A DNA stretch of 64,000 bases from positions 682,001 to 746,000 of the forward strand of contig NZ_MSPW01000001.1 in assembly GCF_001955655.1 (NCBI RefSeq). Reading direction: 5' to 3'. Positions 29,097 through 38,309 of this stretch are shown here, piece by piece. This stretch comes from Viridibacillus arenosi (GTDB lineage Bacteria; Bacillota; Bacilli; Bacillales_A; Planococcaceae). The translations under genes were made by a program, and so were the position numbers. How positions within the stretch are numbered: position 1 is the stretch's first letter; each line of letters begins with the position of its first letter. The notes under the pieces were generated by a model. That model searched no databases. It was given only the letters and a program-made list of their open reading frames with translations, and was not told the DNA's origin.

Positions 29097-29168
29097 ATGT
29101 TTAAACGCCTTAAAAAACAATTGTTGAAACGGCTTAATGGCTTGCTCGGAAAAAAAACAATCGCTTAA
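29097..29168 (+). CDS. 23-residue cationic amphipathic peptide
   Basis: ATG at 29097 with GAGGAG (29082-29087) nine bases upstream opens a 23-codon frame ending in TAA. The peptide begins MFKRLKKQLLKRLNGLL and ends GKKTIA. It carries eight Lys/Arg and no acidic residue; hydrophobic residues at 2, 5, 9, 10, 13, 16 and 17 fall on one face of a helix. It has its own near-consensus promoter and an intrinsic terminator (29177-29211), so it is an independent unit between ykrA and rpoY. I know of no named homologue. It could be a membrane-active peptide, a type I toxin-like peptide, or a short translated part of a regulatory RNA. Confidence 0.6.
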   Translation: MFKRLKKQLLKRLNGLLGKKTIA

Positions 29169-29176
29169 GTATATTT

Positions 29177-29211
29177 GCCCTTCATAATTTTGGAGGGCTT
29201 TTCTTTATTTT
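29177..29211 (+). terminator. Terminator of the small peptide gene
   Basis: GCCCTTC pairs with GGAGGGC (one wobble) around an eight-base loop, followed by TTTTCTTTATTTT. It starts eight bases after the peptide stop codon. Confidence 0.8.
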
Positions 29212-29276
29212 AAGTTACTAGCGTGATAATATAAAGGAAATGCAATTATTTTGAACGTGTTAAAGGAGAGCATATT

Positions 29277-29486
29277 ATGATTTACAAAGTTTATTATCAA
29301 GAAAATGCGCTTGAAGTACCAGTTCGCGAAAATACTCAATGCTTATATTTAGAAGCGGTAGATGAGCGTGAAGTTCGTCAAAAACTTAAAGACCGTAACT
29401 ACAATATCGAATTTATTCAATTGCTTGAAGGAAACTACTTAGAGTACGAACAAGCAAGCGAACATTTCCACGTGGAGAAACTCTAA
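29277..29486 (+). CDS. rpoY: RNA polymerase epsilon subunit
   Basis: Small accessory subunit of Firmicute RNA polymerase (DUF1447, B. subtilis YkzG), 69 residues with [20 protein letters not shown] and an acidic middle. AAAGGAG precedes the ATG. The rnjA start is four nt after the stop, the same pairing as in B. subtilis, so the two genes are co-expressed. Confidence 0.93.
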   Translation: MIYKVYYQENALEVPVRENTQCLYLEAVDEREVRQKLKDRNYNIEFIQLLEGNYLEYEQASEHFHVEKL

Positions 29487-29490
29487 ACGT

Positions 29491-31158
29491 ATGAAGTTTG
29501 TCAAAAATGACCAAACAGCGGTTTTCGCACTCGGCGGACTGGGCGAAATCGGTAAAAATACGTATGCCGTACAATTCCAAGATGAAATTATCTTGATTGA
29601 CGCAGGAATTAAATTCCCTGAGGACGATCTATTAGGTATTGACTATGTTATACCAGACTACACTTATTTAGTAAGAAATGTAGACAAGATTAAAGGTCTA
29701 TTCATTACTCATGGTCATGAAGATCATATTGGTGGTATTCCTTATTTGCTTCGTCAAATTAACATTCCTGTATACGGTGGCAAGCTTGCACTAGGTTTGT
29801 TACGTAATAAATTGGACGAGCATGGTTTACTTCGCCAGACAAAAATGATTGAAATCCAAGAAGAGGACATTATTAAATTCCGTAAAACTTCTGTGAGCTT
29901 CTTTAGAACAACCCACAGTATTCCGGATGCATACGGTATTGTTGTAAAAACTCCTCCTGGTAATATCGTTCATACAGGAGATTTCAAATTCGACTTCACT
30001 CCTGTCGGTGAACCAGCAAACTTAACAAAAATGGCTGAAATCGGACGCGATGGCGTGTTATGTCTACTATCTGATAGTACAAATGCAGAAGTTCCTAATT
30101 TCACAATGTCTGAACGCAAAGTTGGAGAAAGTATTGATGAAATTCTACGCAAAGTGGAAGGTCGTCTTATTTTTGCAACATTCGCTTCAAATATTCACCG
30201 ATTACAACAAGTTACGGATGCCGCTGCTAGACACGGACGTAAAATTGCTGTATTTGGTAGAAGTATGGATAACGCTATTACAATTGGCCGTGAATTAGGC
30301 TATATCACTGCACCAAAAGAAACTTTTGTTGATTCACAAACGTTAAATCGTTTGCCAGCTAACGAAGTATTAATTCTTTGTACAGGTAGCCAAGGTGAAC
30401 CAATGGCAGCACTTTCTCGTATTGCCAATGGGACTCACCGTCAAATCCAAATTCAACCTGGTGATACTGTTGTATTTTCATCTTCACCAATCCCAGGGAA
30501 CACAATTAGCGTTAATAAAACAATTAACTCATTATTCCGTGCAGGTGCAGAAGTTATTCATGGTTCATTGAATAATATTCATACTTCTGGTCACGGTTCT
30601 CAAGAAGAACAAAAACTAATGCTTCGTCTGATTAAACCAAAATTCTTTATGCCAATCCATGGTGAGTACCGTATGCTTCGTATGCATGCTGATCTAGCTA
30701 TTGATTGTGACGTAGAACCAGACAATACGTTCATCATGGAAAATGGAGATGTCCTTGCACTTAGCCCTAATACGGCTGCTGTATCGGGCCGAATTCCTTC
30801 TGGTGATGTTTATATCGATGGTAACGGAATTGGTGATATCGGTAATATCGTTTTGCGCGATCGCCGTATCCTTTCCGAAGAAGGTCTAGTCATCGTTGTG
30901 GTTAGCGTGAATATGGAGACACAGAAAATTGTTTCCGGCCCAGATATTATCTCTCGTGGTTTCGTATATATGCGTGAATCCGGAATGATGATTAATGAAG
31001 CTCAACAAATGTTGAACCGTCACTTACAACGTACATTACAAGACAAAACACCTCAGTGGTCAGAACTGAAAAATGATATCACTGATGCATTAGGACCATA
31101 CTTATTTGAAAAAACAAAGCGTCGTCCGATGATTTTACCGATTATTATGGAAGTTTGA
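29491..31158 (+). CDS. rnjA: Ribonuclease J1
   Basis: Metallo-beta-lactamase/beta-CASP nuclease with endo- and 5'-3' exonuclease activity, central to mRNA turnover; 555 residues. Zinc ligands are in [10 protein letters not shown], and the beta-CASP region includes [27 protein letters not shown] and [16 protein letters not shown] follows. The ribosome site GTGGAG lies inside the end of rpoY. A strong terminator follows. Confidence 0.97.
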   Translation: MKFVKNDQTAVFALGGLGEIGKNTYAVQFQDEIILIDAGIKFPEDDLLGIDYVIPDYTYLVRNVDKIKGLFITHGHEDHIGGIPYLLRQINIPVYGGKLALGLLRNKLDEHGLLRQTKMIEIQEEDIIKFRKTSVSFFRTTHSIPDAYGIVVKTPPGNIVHTGDFKFDFTPVGEPANLTKMAEIGRDGVLCLLSDSTNAEVPNFTMSERKVGESIDEILRKVEGRLIFATFASNIHRLQQVTDAAARHGRKIAVFGRSMDNAITIGRELGYITAPKETFVDSQTLNRLPANEVLILCTGSQGEPMAALSRIANGTHRQIQIQPGDTVVFSSSPIPGNTISVNKTINSLFRAGAEVIHGSLNNIHTSGHGSQEEQKLMLRLIKPKFFMPIHGEYRMLRMHADLAIDCDVEPDNTFIMENGDVLALSPNTAAVSGRIPSGDVYIDGNGIGDIGNIVLRDRRILSEEGLVIVVVSVNMETQKIVSGPDIISRGFVYMRESGMMINEAQQMLNRHLQRTLQDKTPQWSELKNDITDALGPYLFEKTKRRPMILPIIMEV

Positions 31159-31162
31159 TTAC

Positions 31163-31198
31163 AAAAGGGTAGAGATTTTAAAATCTCTACCCTTTTTA
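31163..31198 (+). terminator. Terminator of rpoY-rnjA
   Basis: AAAAGGGTAGAGATTT pairs perfectly with AAATCTCTACCCTTTT around two bases and continues in T residues. Confidence 0.9.
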
Positions 31199-31292
31199 TA
31201 TTTTTATGGCGAAAGTCTAAAGTTCGCATAAATCTTCAAAAAAATTATTCATCACTAGCTCTCAAAATAAATAACCCCAAAGCATTATGCTC

Positions 31293-31952
31293 TTAATTCA
31301 TCATTTTCTTCTCAAAACGACTAATATCAACATCTGCTCCGATAACAATTAAAATATCACCTTCATGAATGACCTCATCCGCTTGCGGTGAAACGATGAT
31401 TTCGTGCCCTCTTTTAATCGCTACAATATTAATACCATATCTTACCCTGATGTCTAAGTTAATGATTGTATGGCCTTCTAATAAATGATTTGCCTTAATC
31501 TCCATAATTGAATGTTCATCAGATAATTCCAAGTAATCGAGTACATTATTTGACATCATATTATTCGCAATACGAATCCCCATATCACGTTCTGGATGAA
31601 CAACATGATCTGCCCCTATTTTTCGTAAAACTTTTTCATGGTAATCATTTTGGGCTTTCACAGTAATCTTCTGCACCCCAATTTCTTTTAACATCAATGT
31701 AGTTAAAATACTCGATTGGATGTCGTCACCAATTGCTATGATTACATGTTCAAAGTTGCGAATCCCAAGTGATTTCAAAACTGATTCATCCGTGGTATCT
31801 GCTACGACTGCCTGCGTGGCGATTGGAGCAAATTCGTCGACTCTTTCTGGTTGTTTATCTATTGCCATTACATCAGCACCTTGTTGTATCAGCTCCGAAA
31901 CGATACTGCCGCCAAAACGACCTAAACCAATGACAACAAATTCTTTTTTCAT
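31293..31952 (-). CDS. ktrC: Potassium-channel regulatory subunit KtrC (TrkA/RCK family)
   Basis: Cytoplasmic RCK protein that gates a KtrD-type potassium transporter, 219 residues. RCK_N has VVIGLGRFGGSI (nucleotide site) and VVADTTDESVLKSLGI; RCK_C follows from about residue 135. RCK_C of KtrA/KtrC proteins binds c-di-AMP, which shuts the channel. The start at 31952 is preferred (GGGGGAA upstream); the frame extends 17 codons further without support. Its place next to rnjA matches B. subtilis ykqB. No membrane partner lies in this window. Confidence 0.92.
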   Translation of the reverse strand: MKKEFVVIGLGRFGGSIVSELIQQGADVMAIDKQPERVDEFAPIATQAVVADTTDESVLKSLGIRNFEHVIIAIGDDIQSSILTTLMLKEIGVQKITVKAQNDYHEKVLRKIGADHVVHPERDMGIRIANNMMSNNVLDYLELSDEHSIMEIKANHLLEGHTIINLDIRVRYGINIVAIKRGHEIIVSPQADEVIHEGDILIVIGADVDISRFEKKMMN

Positions 31953-32040
31953 GAAAATTTCCCCCGATACTGTAAAGAATGGACATAGTGTAACACAATA
32001 CATTTAAGCATACAAACACAGCTATTGCTATTTTTTCCAA

Positions 32041-32080
32041 TAAAAAAAGAATTATCCTTATAAAAACAGGACAATTCTTA
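32041..32080 (-). terminator. Terminator of ykuV
   Basis: On the minus strand AAGAATTGTCC pairs with GGATAATTCTT (one mismatch or wobble) and is followed by seven T, just after the ykuV stop. Confidence 0.7.
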
Positions 32081-32096
32081 TGATATTCGAAATGAC

Positions 32097-32555
32097 TTAT
32101 GCGTCAGCGTTACGAACTTCGTCTAATACACGGTTTACGCGTTTTTCAAGCATTTTCATACCGCTACCACCTGCTTGGAAATGACGAAGTTGACCTTCTT
32201 TATCAAAAACATAATAAGCAGGTACATATTGGTTATCGAAAGCGTCAGTTAACTTCATTTCACCGTCAACAAAAATTGGTTGTGTAATATCATGTTCAGC
32301 TGCAGTTTCTTTAATAACGTCCAAGTCTAAATCACTTTCAGAACGCGGCATATGCACTGCAATAACATTTAATTCTTTACTGTATTCATCACGGAATTTA
32401 TTGACATCTGGCATTGCTTCTTTACATAAATGACAGCTTACAGACCAGAAATGGATTAGTGTTGGTTTATTACCGATTAAGCTCGCTTTTGATACTTTCC
32501 CGTTTAACCAAGCTGTTTCGCCTACCAATTCAGGCATTTGAGCACGTAGTTTCAT
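32097..32555 (-). CDS. ykuV: Thioredoxin-like thiol-disulfide oxidoreductase (YkuV)
   Basis: A 152-residue thioredoxin-fold protein with the redox motif Cys-His-Leu-Cys in HFWSVSCHLCKEAMPDV and the cis-Pro in NQYVPAYYVFD. It has no signal peptide, so it acts in the cytosol, as B. subtilis YkuV does as a general thiol reductant. GAGGTGA precedes the ATG. It follows ykuU, with a terminator in the 98-base gap. Confidence 0.9.
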   Translation of the reverse strand: MKLRAQMPELVGETAWLNGKVSKASLIGNKPTLIHFWSVSCHLCKEAMPDVNKFRDEYSKELNVIAVHMPRSESDLDLDVIKETAAEHDITQPIFVDGEMKLTDAFDNQYVPAYYVFDKEGQLRHFQAGGSGMKMLEKRVNRVLDEVRNADA

Positions 32556-32604
32556 GTTTAATCACCTCATAATGGAATTCGTACATAGTATATTCTCATC
32601 TTTC

Positions 32605-32636
32605 AAAAAAAGACCTAACATTTGTTAGGCCTTTTT
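32605..32636 (-). terminator. Terminator of ykuU
   Basis: On the minus strand AAAAGGCCTAACA pairs with TGTTAGGTCTTTT, followed by T residues. Some read-through into ykuV is likely, since no clear ykuV promoter is seen. Confidence 0.75.
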
Positions 32637-32653
32637 GATGTTAAAAATCTAAT

Positions 32654-33202
32654 TTAAACTTCAAGAGTTTTTTGACCTGGGCGCCAGTTAGCTGGGCAAA
32701 GACCGCCAGTTTGTAGTGCTTGTAGTACGCGAAGTGTTTCATCTACATCGCGACCAATGTTATTGTGGTTAACAACTTGATATTGAAGTTCGCCTTCTGG
32801 ATTGATGATGAATAATCCGCGAAGTGCAACGCCTTCTTCTTCAATTAACACGCCATAATCACGAGATACACGTTGATTGTGGTCAGCTGCTAATGGGAAT
32901 TTTAATTGACCAAGACCATTTTCAGTACGATCAGTGTTAATCCACGCTAAATGAGTGTGGATTGTATCAGTTGATACACCAATTACTTCTGCATCAAGAT
33001 CTTCAAATTCATCGTAACGATCTGACATTGCAGTGATTTCAGTTGGGCATACAAATGTGAAGTCCATTGGATAGAAGAATAAAACAGTCCACTTGTCATT
33101 TTTCATGTTTTCTTCTAAATTAACTTTACCGAATTCTTTATTAGCTAATACTGCTTGCATTTCAAAGCGAGGTGCTTGATTTGCTACTAAACGTTCTGCC
33201 AT
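32654..33202 (-). CDS. ykuU: 2-Cys peroxiredoxin (YkuU)
   Basis: Thiol peroxidase of the AhpC/Prx1 group, 182 residues. Peroxidatic Cys in FYPMDFTFVCPTE and resolving Cys in GGLCPANWRPGQ are both present, so it is a typical 2-Cys enzyme. I start at 33202 (MAERLVANQ), six bases after GGAGGG; the TTG upstream overlaps that site. YkuV is its likely neighbouring reductant. A hairpin and a PerR-like box lie upstream. Confidence 0.94.
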   Translation of the reverse strand: MAERLVANQAPRFEMQAVLANKEFGKVNLEENMKNDKWTVLFFYPMDFTFVCPTEITAMSDRYDEFEDLDAEVIGVSTDTIHTHLAWINTDRTENGLGQLKFPLAADHNQRVSRDYGVLIEEEGVALRGLFIINPEGELQYQVVNHNNIGRDVDETLRVLQALQTGGLCPANWRPGQKTLEV

Positions 33203-33563
33203 GTTGAATCCCTCCAAATATTGTTATATATGCTATTGCGAAAAACTAAAATTTTCGCATTAATCCAATTCCTACAATAGCAAATCAACATTGTGAAATC
33301 AATCATTTACACTTAATAATTATTCTAATCTATCTCTTATTGTGACAAATAATCGACATTTTATTCTTCAAAGAATTAAAGAACATATCTTCAATAAGAT
33401 ATGATTAATTATATAAAAAAAATGATAACAAAAGAAAAAACCCCATAAATGGAGTTTAAATTCGATAGAAAATATGATAAATATAGGCTTTTTAGTCCAT
33501 GTAATCGTATTATTTATGGATAAATACCCCACCTATTGATTACTGTGTATTTTTCAAAATCCA
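33203..33563. promoter_or_regulatory. ykuU upstream region: promoter, 5' hairpin, PerR-like box
   Basis: On the minus strand TTGATT, 17 bases, TATTGT gives a plausible ykuU promoter (about 33264-33292). A hairpin TGCGAAAA/TTTTCGCA (33237-33259) lies in the leader. TAATAATTATTCTAA (33314-33328) matches 12 of 14 fixed positions of the PerR box and sits upstream of the -35. The rest, to 33563, is AT-rich without a visible gene. Confidence 0.4.
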
Positions 33564-33842
33564 TCACAAAGGTCGATTAGGCCGGCCTTGACAGTTATCG
33601 CAGGAGGGATCCTCACATACCTCTTCTCGCCATTCATTGCAATTTGCACAAAATAATGCATCATAATCATCTGAATAGCGTAATAACCCTAAACATTCAG
33701 GACAATAATCCTCTAATGCAATCGCATCGATTAAACGATTATTCGCCATTAGGAATGTACCTTCAAAAACGGGATCACTTGGGACTTTCACCGCACCCTG
33801 TCGTTCTTTAGGATCTAGATAAAAAAACAATTTCTTTCCCAA
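33564..33842 (-). CDS. Small Cys-rich zinc-ribbon-like protein
   Basis: I do not recognise this 92-residue protein. Its C-terminal half has six Cys in three pairs (CPEC, CANC, then C-X4-CDNC), compatible with one or two zinc sites, and ends QGRPNRPL. The N-terminal half (FFYLDPKERQGAVKV, FEGTFLMANNRLIDAIALED) is soluble. The start is TTG at 33842, eight bases after AAGGAGG; a GTG at 33863 overlaps that ribosome site. It stands alone between ykuU and the ace genes. Confidence 0.6.
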   Translation of the reverse strand: MGKKLFFYLDPKERQGAVKVPSDPVFEGTFLMANNRLIDAIALEDYCPECLGLLRYSDDYDALFCANCNEWREEVCEDPSCDNCQGRPNRPL

Positions 33843-34081
33843 TATTTCCGCCTCCTTAGACACCTAGTTTAGCATAAATCACCGCCATTTTTCTCTATAA
33901 TACTTTTTATTTTTGAAGAACATTTCGGTGAACTATTGCATATGTTCATAAATTACTTTCATGGCGGACTAGTACTATTTAGACATAATATCAGGAATGT
34001 AGAATGCGGTTAAAAAAAATCGAAAAATCCACATTTCAAATACATTATCTAATCATGCATCATGCTATAAAATATTTACAA

Positions 34082-34121
34082 CAAAAAAACTCACCAGCCT
34101 ATTGTTGACTGACGAGTTTAA
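34082..34121 (-). terminator. Terminator of aceA-aceB-small zinc protein
   Basis: On the minus strand AAACTCGTCAG pairs with CTGGTGAGTTT (two G-T wobbles) followed by seven T, 16 bases after the stop of the 40-residue protein. Confidence 0.75.
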
Positions 34122-34136
34122 CTTTTACTATTCGTT

Positions 34137-34259
34137 TTATTCTTCGTTTATGCCGATGCAGCGCTCACACTCATAAAGAGTTGATTCTACACGCTCAACA
34201 ATTACGCATCCGCACTCACGACAATGTTTTTTTGCTACTTCTTGTTTCGTTGTTTTCAT
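34137..34259 (-). CDS. 40-residue YhfH-like zinc-finger protein
   Basis: A short frame with a strong GGAGGAG ribosome site, translated as 40 residues. It has C-X2-C-X-C (residues 13, 16, 18) and C-X2-C (31, 34), the layout of a small zinc finger like YhfH of Bacillales, which is of similar size. It starts 20 nt after aceB on the same strand with no terminator between, so it appears to be the third gene of the glyoxylate-shunt transcript. Function is unknown. Confidence 0.65.
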   Translation of the reverse strand: MKTTKQEVAKKHCRECGCVIVERVESTLYECERCIGINEE

Positions 34260-34279
34260 TGTAATCTCCTCCGTTTTTG

Positions 34280-35884
34280 TTATTGAATATGACTATAGCT
34301 TGGTAAAGTTAAAAATTCTTCAAATGTCGATTTTAACGTCAAGAACTTGAAGATGTCTGCCGCTTCTTCATAACGACCATTTTGAAAGTTTTCTTGACCA
34401 ACTTGTTGCTCAATTTCTGCAAGTTCTTGTTGTAATATTTCAATAAATAACAGTTCATTAATATCACGACCATCATCAAGCACCCCTTGAGGATGACGAA
34501 TCCATTGCCACGTTTGAGAGCGTGAAATTTCTGCTGTAGCCACATCTTCCATCATATGGTTTATCGGAGCTGCTCCATTACCCCGTAGCCATGAAGCGAT
34601 ATATTGTACCCCTACACTGCAATTGATTCGTAAGCCAGCCTCTGTAATTGTTCCTACAGGTACTTCTAACAAATCTTCTGCTGTTACATGCACATCTTCC
34701 CTCTTACGATCAATCTGGTTTGGTGTTTTCATATGTTCATTGAATTGCTCCATAGCTACTAAAACTAACCCTGGATGTGCAACCCAAGTTCCATCATGAC
34801 CATCTGATGCTTCACGACGCTTATCTTCTCTTACCTTACCAAAAGCGATATCATTTGCCTCTGGATTATCTTTAATCGGAATTTGTGCAGCCATTCCTCC
34901 GATGGCTGGCGCATTCCTTTTATGACAAGTTTGCACACATTTCAAAGTGTACGCACGCATGAATGGCGATGTCATTGTCACTTGACCACGGTCAGGTAAA
35001 ATAACTTCTGGTTGATTGCGTAATCGTTTCAAATAGCTGAAAATGTAGTCCCATCGTCCACAATTTAGACCTGCTGAATGCTCACGCAATTCATATAATA
35101 TTTCATCCATTTCAAATGCAGCTGTAATCGTTTCGATTAAGACAGTCGCCTTAATTGTTCCCTGTGGAAGATCAAGTTGCTCTTGAGCATAGATAAATAC
35201 GTCATTCCATAATCGTGCTTCTAAATGGCTTTCAAGTTTTGGCAAGTAAAAATATGGACCTGATCCACGGGCTACTAACTCCTTCGCATTGTGGAAGACA
35301 TATAAACCGAAATCAAATAGACTTCCAGCGATTTGTTCACCGGCAATTTCTATATTCTTCTCGAGTAAGTGTAACCCTCGTGGGCGAACAAGTAAGACAG
35401 CTGGGTTGTCATTTAATTTATATGTTTTACCGTTTGATGGTTGTGTAAAGAAAATTGTTTTTCGAACTGCATCTCGCATATTCACTTGCCCTTCAATCAT
35501 ATTGGCCCAAGTAGGTGACGTGGCATCTTCAAAACATGCCATGAACATTTTTGCACCAGAATTAAGTGCATTAATGACCATTTTACGATTAACAGGCCCC
35601 GTAATTTCTACTCGACGATCTTGTAAATCTGCAGGAAGTGGAGCAATAGTCCACTCTCCATCACGGATTTCTTTTGTCTCTGGAAGAAAATCCAGTTTCT
35701 CGCCAGCATCGATGCGCTGTTGTCTATTTTGACGTTCTTCTAATAATTCTTTTCTTCGTTGATCAAACTGGCGGTGTAACGAAGCTATAAATTGCAAGGC
35801 TTCAGTTGTTAAAATTTCTGCGCTTGCTGCCGATTGTCTCCCTAAAATTTTTATATCTTGAGAAGTTACTTGTTGAGTCTTCAT
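34280..35884 (-). CDS. aceB: Malate synthase A
   Basis: Second enzyme of the glyoxylate shunt (glyoxylate + acetyl-CoA to malate), 534 residues, the length of isoform A. Markers are [60 protein letters not shown] and [20 protein letters not shown] precedes the ATG. It is 18 nt downstream of aceA and clearly co-transcribed with it. Confidence 0.97.
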   Translation of the reverse strand: MKTQQVTSQDIKILGRQSAASAEILTTEALQFIASLHRQFDQRRKELLEERQNRQQRIDAGEKLDFLPETKEIRDGEWTIAPLPADLQDRRVEITGPVNRKMVINALNSGAKMFMACFEDATSPTWANMIEGQVNMRDAVRKTIFFTQPSNGKTYKLNDNPAVLLVRPRGLHLLEKNIEIAGEQIAGSLFDFGLYVFHNAKELVARGSGPYFYLPKLESHLEARLWNDVFIYAQEQLDLPQGTIKATVLIETITAAFEMDEILYELREHSAGLNCGRWDYIFSYLKRLRNQPEVILPDRGQVTMTSPFMRAYTLKCVQTCHKRNAPAIGGMAAQIPIKDNPEANDIAFGKVREDKRREASDGHDGTWVAHPGLVLVAMEQFNEHMKTPNQIDRKREDVHVTAEDLLEVPVGTITEAGLRINCSVGVQYIASWLRGNGAAPINHMMEDVATAEISRSQTWQWIRHPQGVLDDGRDINELLFIEILQQELAEIEQQVGQENFQNGRYEEAADIFKFLTLKSTFEEFLTLPSYSHIQ

Positions 35885-35902
35885 AGCCCATCCCCCTTTT
35901 GA

Positions 35903-37186
35903 TTAAATGAATTGTGCTGTTTCTGTAGACCCCTTCATAGCAGTTGTAGAAGATGTTCCCCCTGAAATCACTTGTGAAACATCATCAAAGTAACCAGTTC
36001 CTACCTCACGTTGATGTTTTGTAGCTGTATAGCCTTTTGTTTCATTAGCAAATTCAGCTTCTTGAAGTTTAGAGTACGCAGCCATGCCATTGTCTTTATA
36101 ATCATGCGCTAATTCAAACATGCTGTGGTTTAGAGCATGGAATCCTGCTAATGTTACAAATTGGAATTTGTAACCCATTTTGCCTAGTTCAACTTGATAT
36201 TTAGCGATTGTTTCATCATCTAAGTTTGCTTTCCAATTGAATGAGGGAGAGCAGTTATACGCAAGCATTTTATTTGGGAATTTCGCACGAATTGCCTCAG
36301 CGAATTTTTTCGCCTCTTCTAAGTCTGGTGTAGATGTTTCGCACCAAATTAAATCTGCATAAGGCGCATAAGCTAGACCGCGTGCAATCGCTTGATCAAT
36401 ACCCGCTTTTGTACGGAAGAAACCTTCAGGAGTACGTTCCCCTGTGATAAACTCTGCATCTCTTGAATCGATATCACTTGTAACCATATCTGCTGCATCT
36501 GCATCAGTACGTGCAATTAAAATTGTAGGTACATCTAAAACATCAGCTGCAAGTCTAGCAGAGATTAGATTACGAATTGCATTTTGTGTTGGAAGTAAAA
36601 CTTTACCACCCAAATGGCCACATTTTTTCTCCGAAGCTAATTGGTCTTCTAAGTGAACCCCTGATGCTCCTGATTCAATCATTCCTTTAACTAATTCAAA
36701 TACATTTAAAGGTCCGCCAAAACCAGCTTCAGCATCTGCTACAATCGGTGCGAACCAGTCAAAGCCATCTTCTCGCCCTTCAGCATGATCAATTTGATCT
36801 GCTCGCTGTAATGCTTGGTTAATGCGCTTAACAACTGCAGGAACACTGTTAGCTGGGTATAGGCTTTGGTCAGGATACATTTGACCTGAAAGATTTGCAT
36901 CTGCTGCTACTTGCCAACCACTTAGGTAGATTGCTTGTAAACCCGCTTTTACTTGTTGAACAGCTTGATTACCAGTCAATGCACCTAAAGCATTGATAAA
37001 ATCTTCTTCATGTAAAGATTTCCATAAACGTTCAGCACCTTTTTTGGCTAATGTATGTTCAATAATTACTGAACCGCGTAATTTAACTACCTCTTCCGCG
37101 CTATATGGACGTTCAATTCCTAACCAACGCCCCTCTTCAGTCCAGCTCTTTTCTAATTGCTCCACTTGTTTTTGTTTCGATACCAT
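35903..37186 (-). CDS. aceA: Isocitrate lyase
   Basis: First enzyme of the glyoxylate shunt (isocitrate to glyoxylate + succinate), 427 residues. The active-site loop KKCGHLGGK with catalytic Cys is present, along with [30 protein letters not shown] and [10 protein letters not shown]. The start at 37186 (MVSKQKQ) follows GAAGGTG. It is divergent from a LytTR regulator; the shared spacer holds a palindrome and a LytTR-like site. Confidence 0.97.
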   Translation of the reverse strand: MVSKQKQVEQLEKSWTEEGRWLGIERPYSAEEVVKLRGSVIIEHTLAKKGAERLWKSLHEEDFINALGALTGNQAVQQVKAGLQAIYLSGWQVAADANLSGQMYPDQSLYPANSVPAVVKRINQALQRADQIDHAEGREDGFDWFAPIVADAEAGFGGPLNVFELVKGMIESGASGVHLEDQLASEKKCGHLGGKVLLPTQNAIRNLISARLAADVLDVPTILIARTDADAADMVTSDIDSRDAEFITGERTPEGFFRTKAGIDQAIARGLAYAPYADLIWCETSTPDLEEAKKFAEAIRAKFPNKMLAYNCSPSFNWKANLDDETIAKYQVELGKMGYKFQFVTLAGFHALNHSMFELAHDYKDNGMAAYSKLQEAEFANETKGYTATKHQREVGTGYFDDVSQVISGGTSSTTAMKGSTETAQFI

Positions 37187-37242
37187 AACAATCCACACCT
37201 TCCAATAAATTTACGTTAAAGTCTGTTTAAATTAATTGTTGC

Positions 37243-37284
37243 ATAACAGATAACGTTGTTATAAATTAATATATAACAGTTTCT
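37243..37284. promoter_or_regulatory. Possible LytTR operator between aceA and the regulator
   Basis: ATAACA (37243-37248) and TGTTAT (37257-37262) form an inverted repeat. Inside it TAACGTTGT (37251-37259) matches the LytTR half-site consensus fully; ACAGTTTCT (37276-37284) matches eight of nine positions, but the 25-base period is longer than the usual 21-22. On the minus strand TTAGAA-17-TATAAC is a possible aceA promoter overlapping these sites. Confidence 0.4.
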
Positions 37285-37370
37285 AAATTTTGTTATTATT
37301 TTGTGATAAAAAACCATTTTTTTACGATGAAAGAACGTTTTTCCAAGATGAATTGAGGGGGGCGCTTCAA

Positions 37371-38042
37371 ATGGTTGAGGATAAAGTTGGTTTTGCAAAA
37401 GGTTTAGTTGATCAATACAAGAATTTGTTAGCGGATTGGATTCCACAGGAGGCAACGCTGGCGATTGCTATCGGAGACTCTTACATTTATTATGTGGCAG
37501 GTGCTTATGATGTACATTTAAACAATGGCAAAGGGATAAAAAAAGGGAGTATTGCTGAACGAGTCATTCAAGAAAGAAGAAAGATAGAAGCTGTTGTAGA
37601 AGAAGAGGTATTGGGTACACCCTATTATGGCATTGGATATCCCATCGACTTACATGGCCAACCTGCAGCACTACTAGTCATATTACCACCCAATCATCAT
37701 CTAGCTGTAAAAGAACCTTTCCGCTTTATAACTGGTAAACAACAAGATGAATGGGCGCCCATCGCCATTGAAAAAGTTTCGCATTTCGAAAGCTTAAATA
37801 AAAAAAGCTGGTTTTATGCTAAAAGTGAACAATACAAAACGAACTTAACATTAAAAGAGTTACATAAACGATTACCTGATTGTTTTTTAAGAATTCACCG
37901 CTCTTATATAGTGAACATTCACTCCATTCAAAAAATAACGAGAGATTTCTCATCAAATTTAATGGTTGTTTTGAAAGATAATACTGAACTACCTGTCAGT
38001 AATACCTATATTAATGATGTGAAGAGAGCTCTAGAGTTTTGA
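37371..38042 (+). CDS. LytTR-domain transcription regulator with a GAF-like sensor
   Basis: A 223-residue protein. Residues to about 115 look like a GAF/PAS-type sensor (GDSYIYYVAGAYDVHLNNGK, ERRKIEAVVEEEVLG, PYYGIGYPI); residues about 125-220 are a LytTR DNA-binding domain (LTLKELHKRLPDCFLRIHRS, YIVNIHSIQKI). There is no receiver domain, so it is not a classical two-component regulator. The start at 37371 follows GAGGGGGG. It is divergent from aceA, which suggests control of aceAB by a small ligand; this is inference from position. Confidence 0.8.
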   Translation: MVEDKVGFAKGLVDQYKNLLADWIPQEATLAIAIGDSYIYYVAGAYDVHLNNGKGIKKGSIAERVIQERRKIEAVVEEEVLGTPYYGIGYPIDLHGQPAALLVILPPNHHLAVKEPFRFITGKQQDEWAPIAIEKVSHFESLNKKSWFYAKSEQYKTNLTLKELHKRLPDCFLRIHRSYIVNIHSIQKITRDFSSNLMVVLKDNTELPVSNTYINDVKRALEF

Positions 38043-38062
38043 GATTAATATTAGTGAAGTCT

Positions 38063-38092
38063 ACCGAATGCGAAGATGCATTCGGTTTTTTA
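38063..38092 (+). terminator. Terminator of the LytTR regulator gene
   Basis: ACCGAATGC pairs with GCATTCGGT around six bases, followed by six T, 20 bases after the stop codon. The next 200 bases (38093-38300) hold no gene I can support. Confidence 0.82.
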
Positions 38093-38309
38093 TATTTAAT
38101 AACTTCGGCTAATCAGGGACGTCAACGTCATGTTAAATATTCCTAATTTCTTTATTACTAGAACAACTTTACTAAATCATCTCCTATATAAATAGAATAC
38201 TTTATCTCCATTTAGGGTATGAGTTTAAAGAGAATGCAATTTTCATCTTAAAACATCAGATATTTTCTCATAAACTTTCAATACTGCTATTATTTTTTTC
38301 TAAAAACGG

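Noticed and set aside
29092-29127. Alternative 11-codon frame from the ATG at 29092 in the small peptide unit
   Set aside because: Its ATG is only four bases from the ribosome site and the frame ends quickly, while the ATG at 29097 has good spacing and a patterned peptide.
35289-35732. 147-codon plus-strand frame opposite aceB
   Set aside because: Shadow of malate synthase; composition mirrors the coding strand and no start signal is present.
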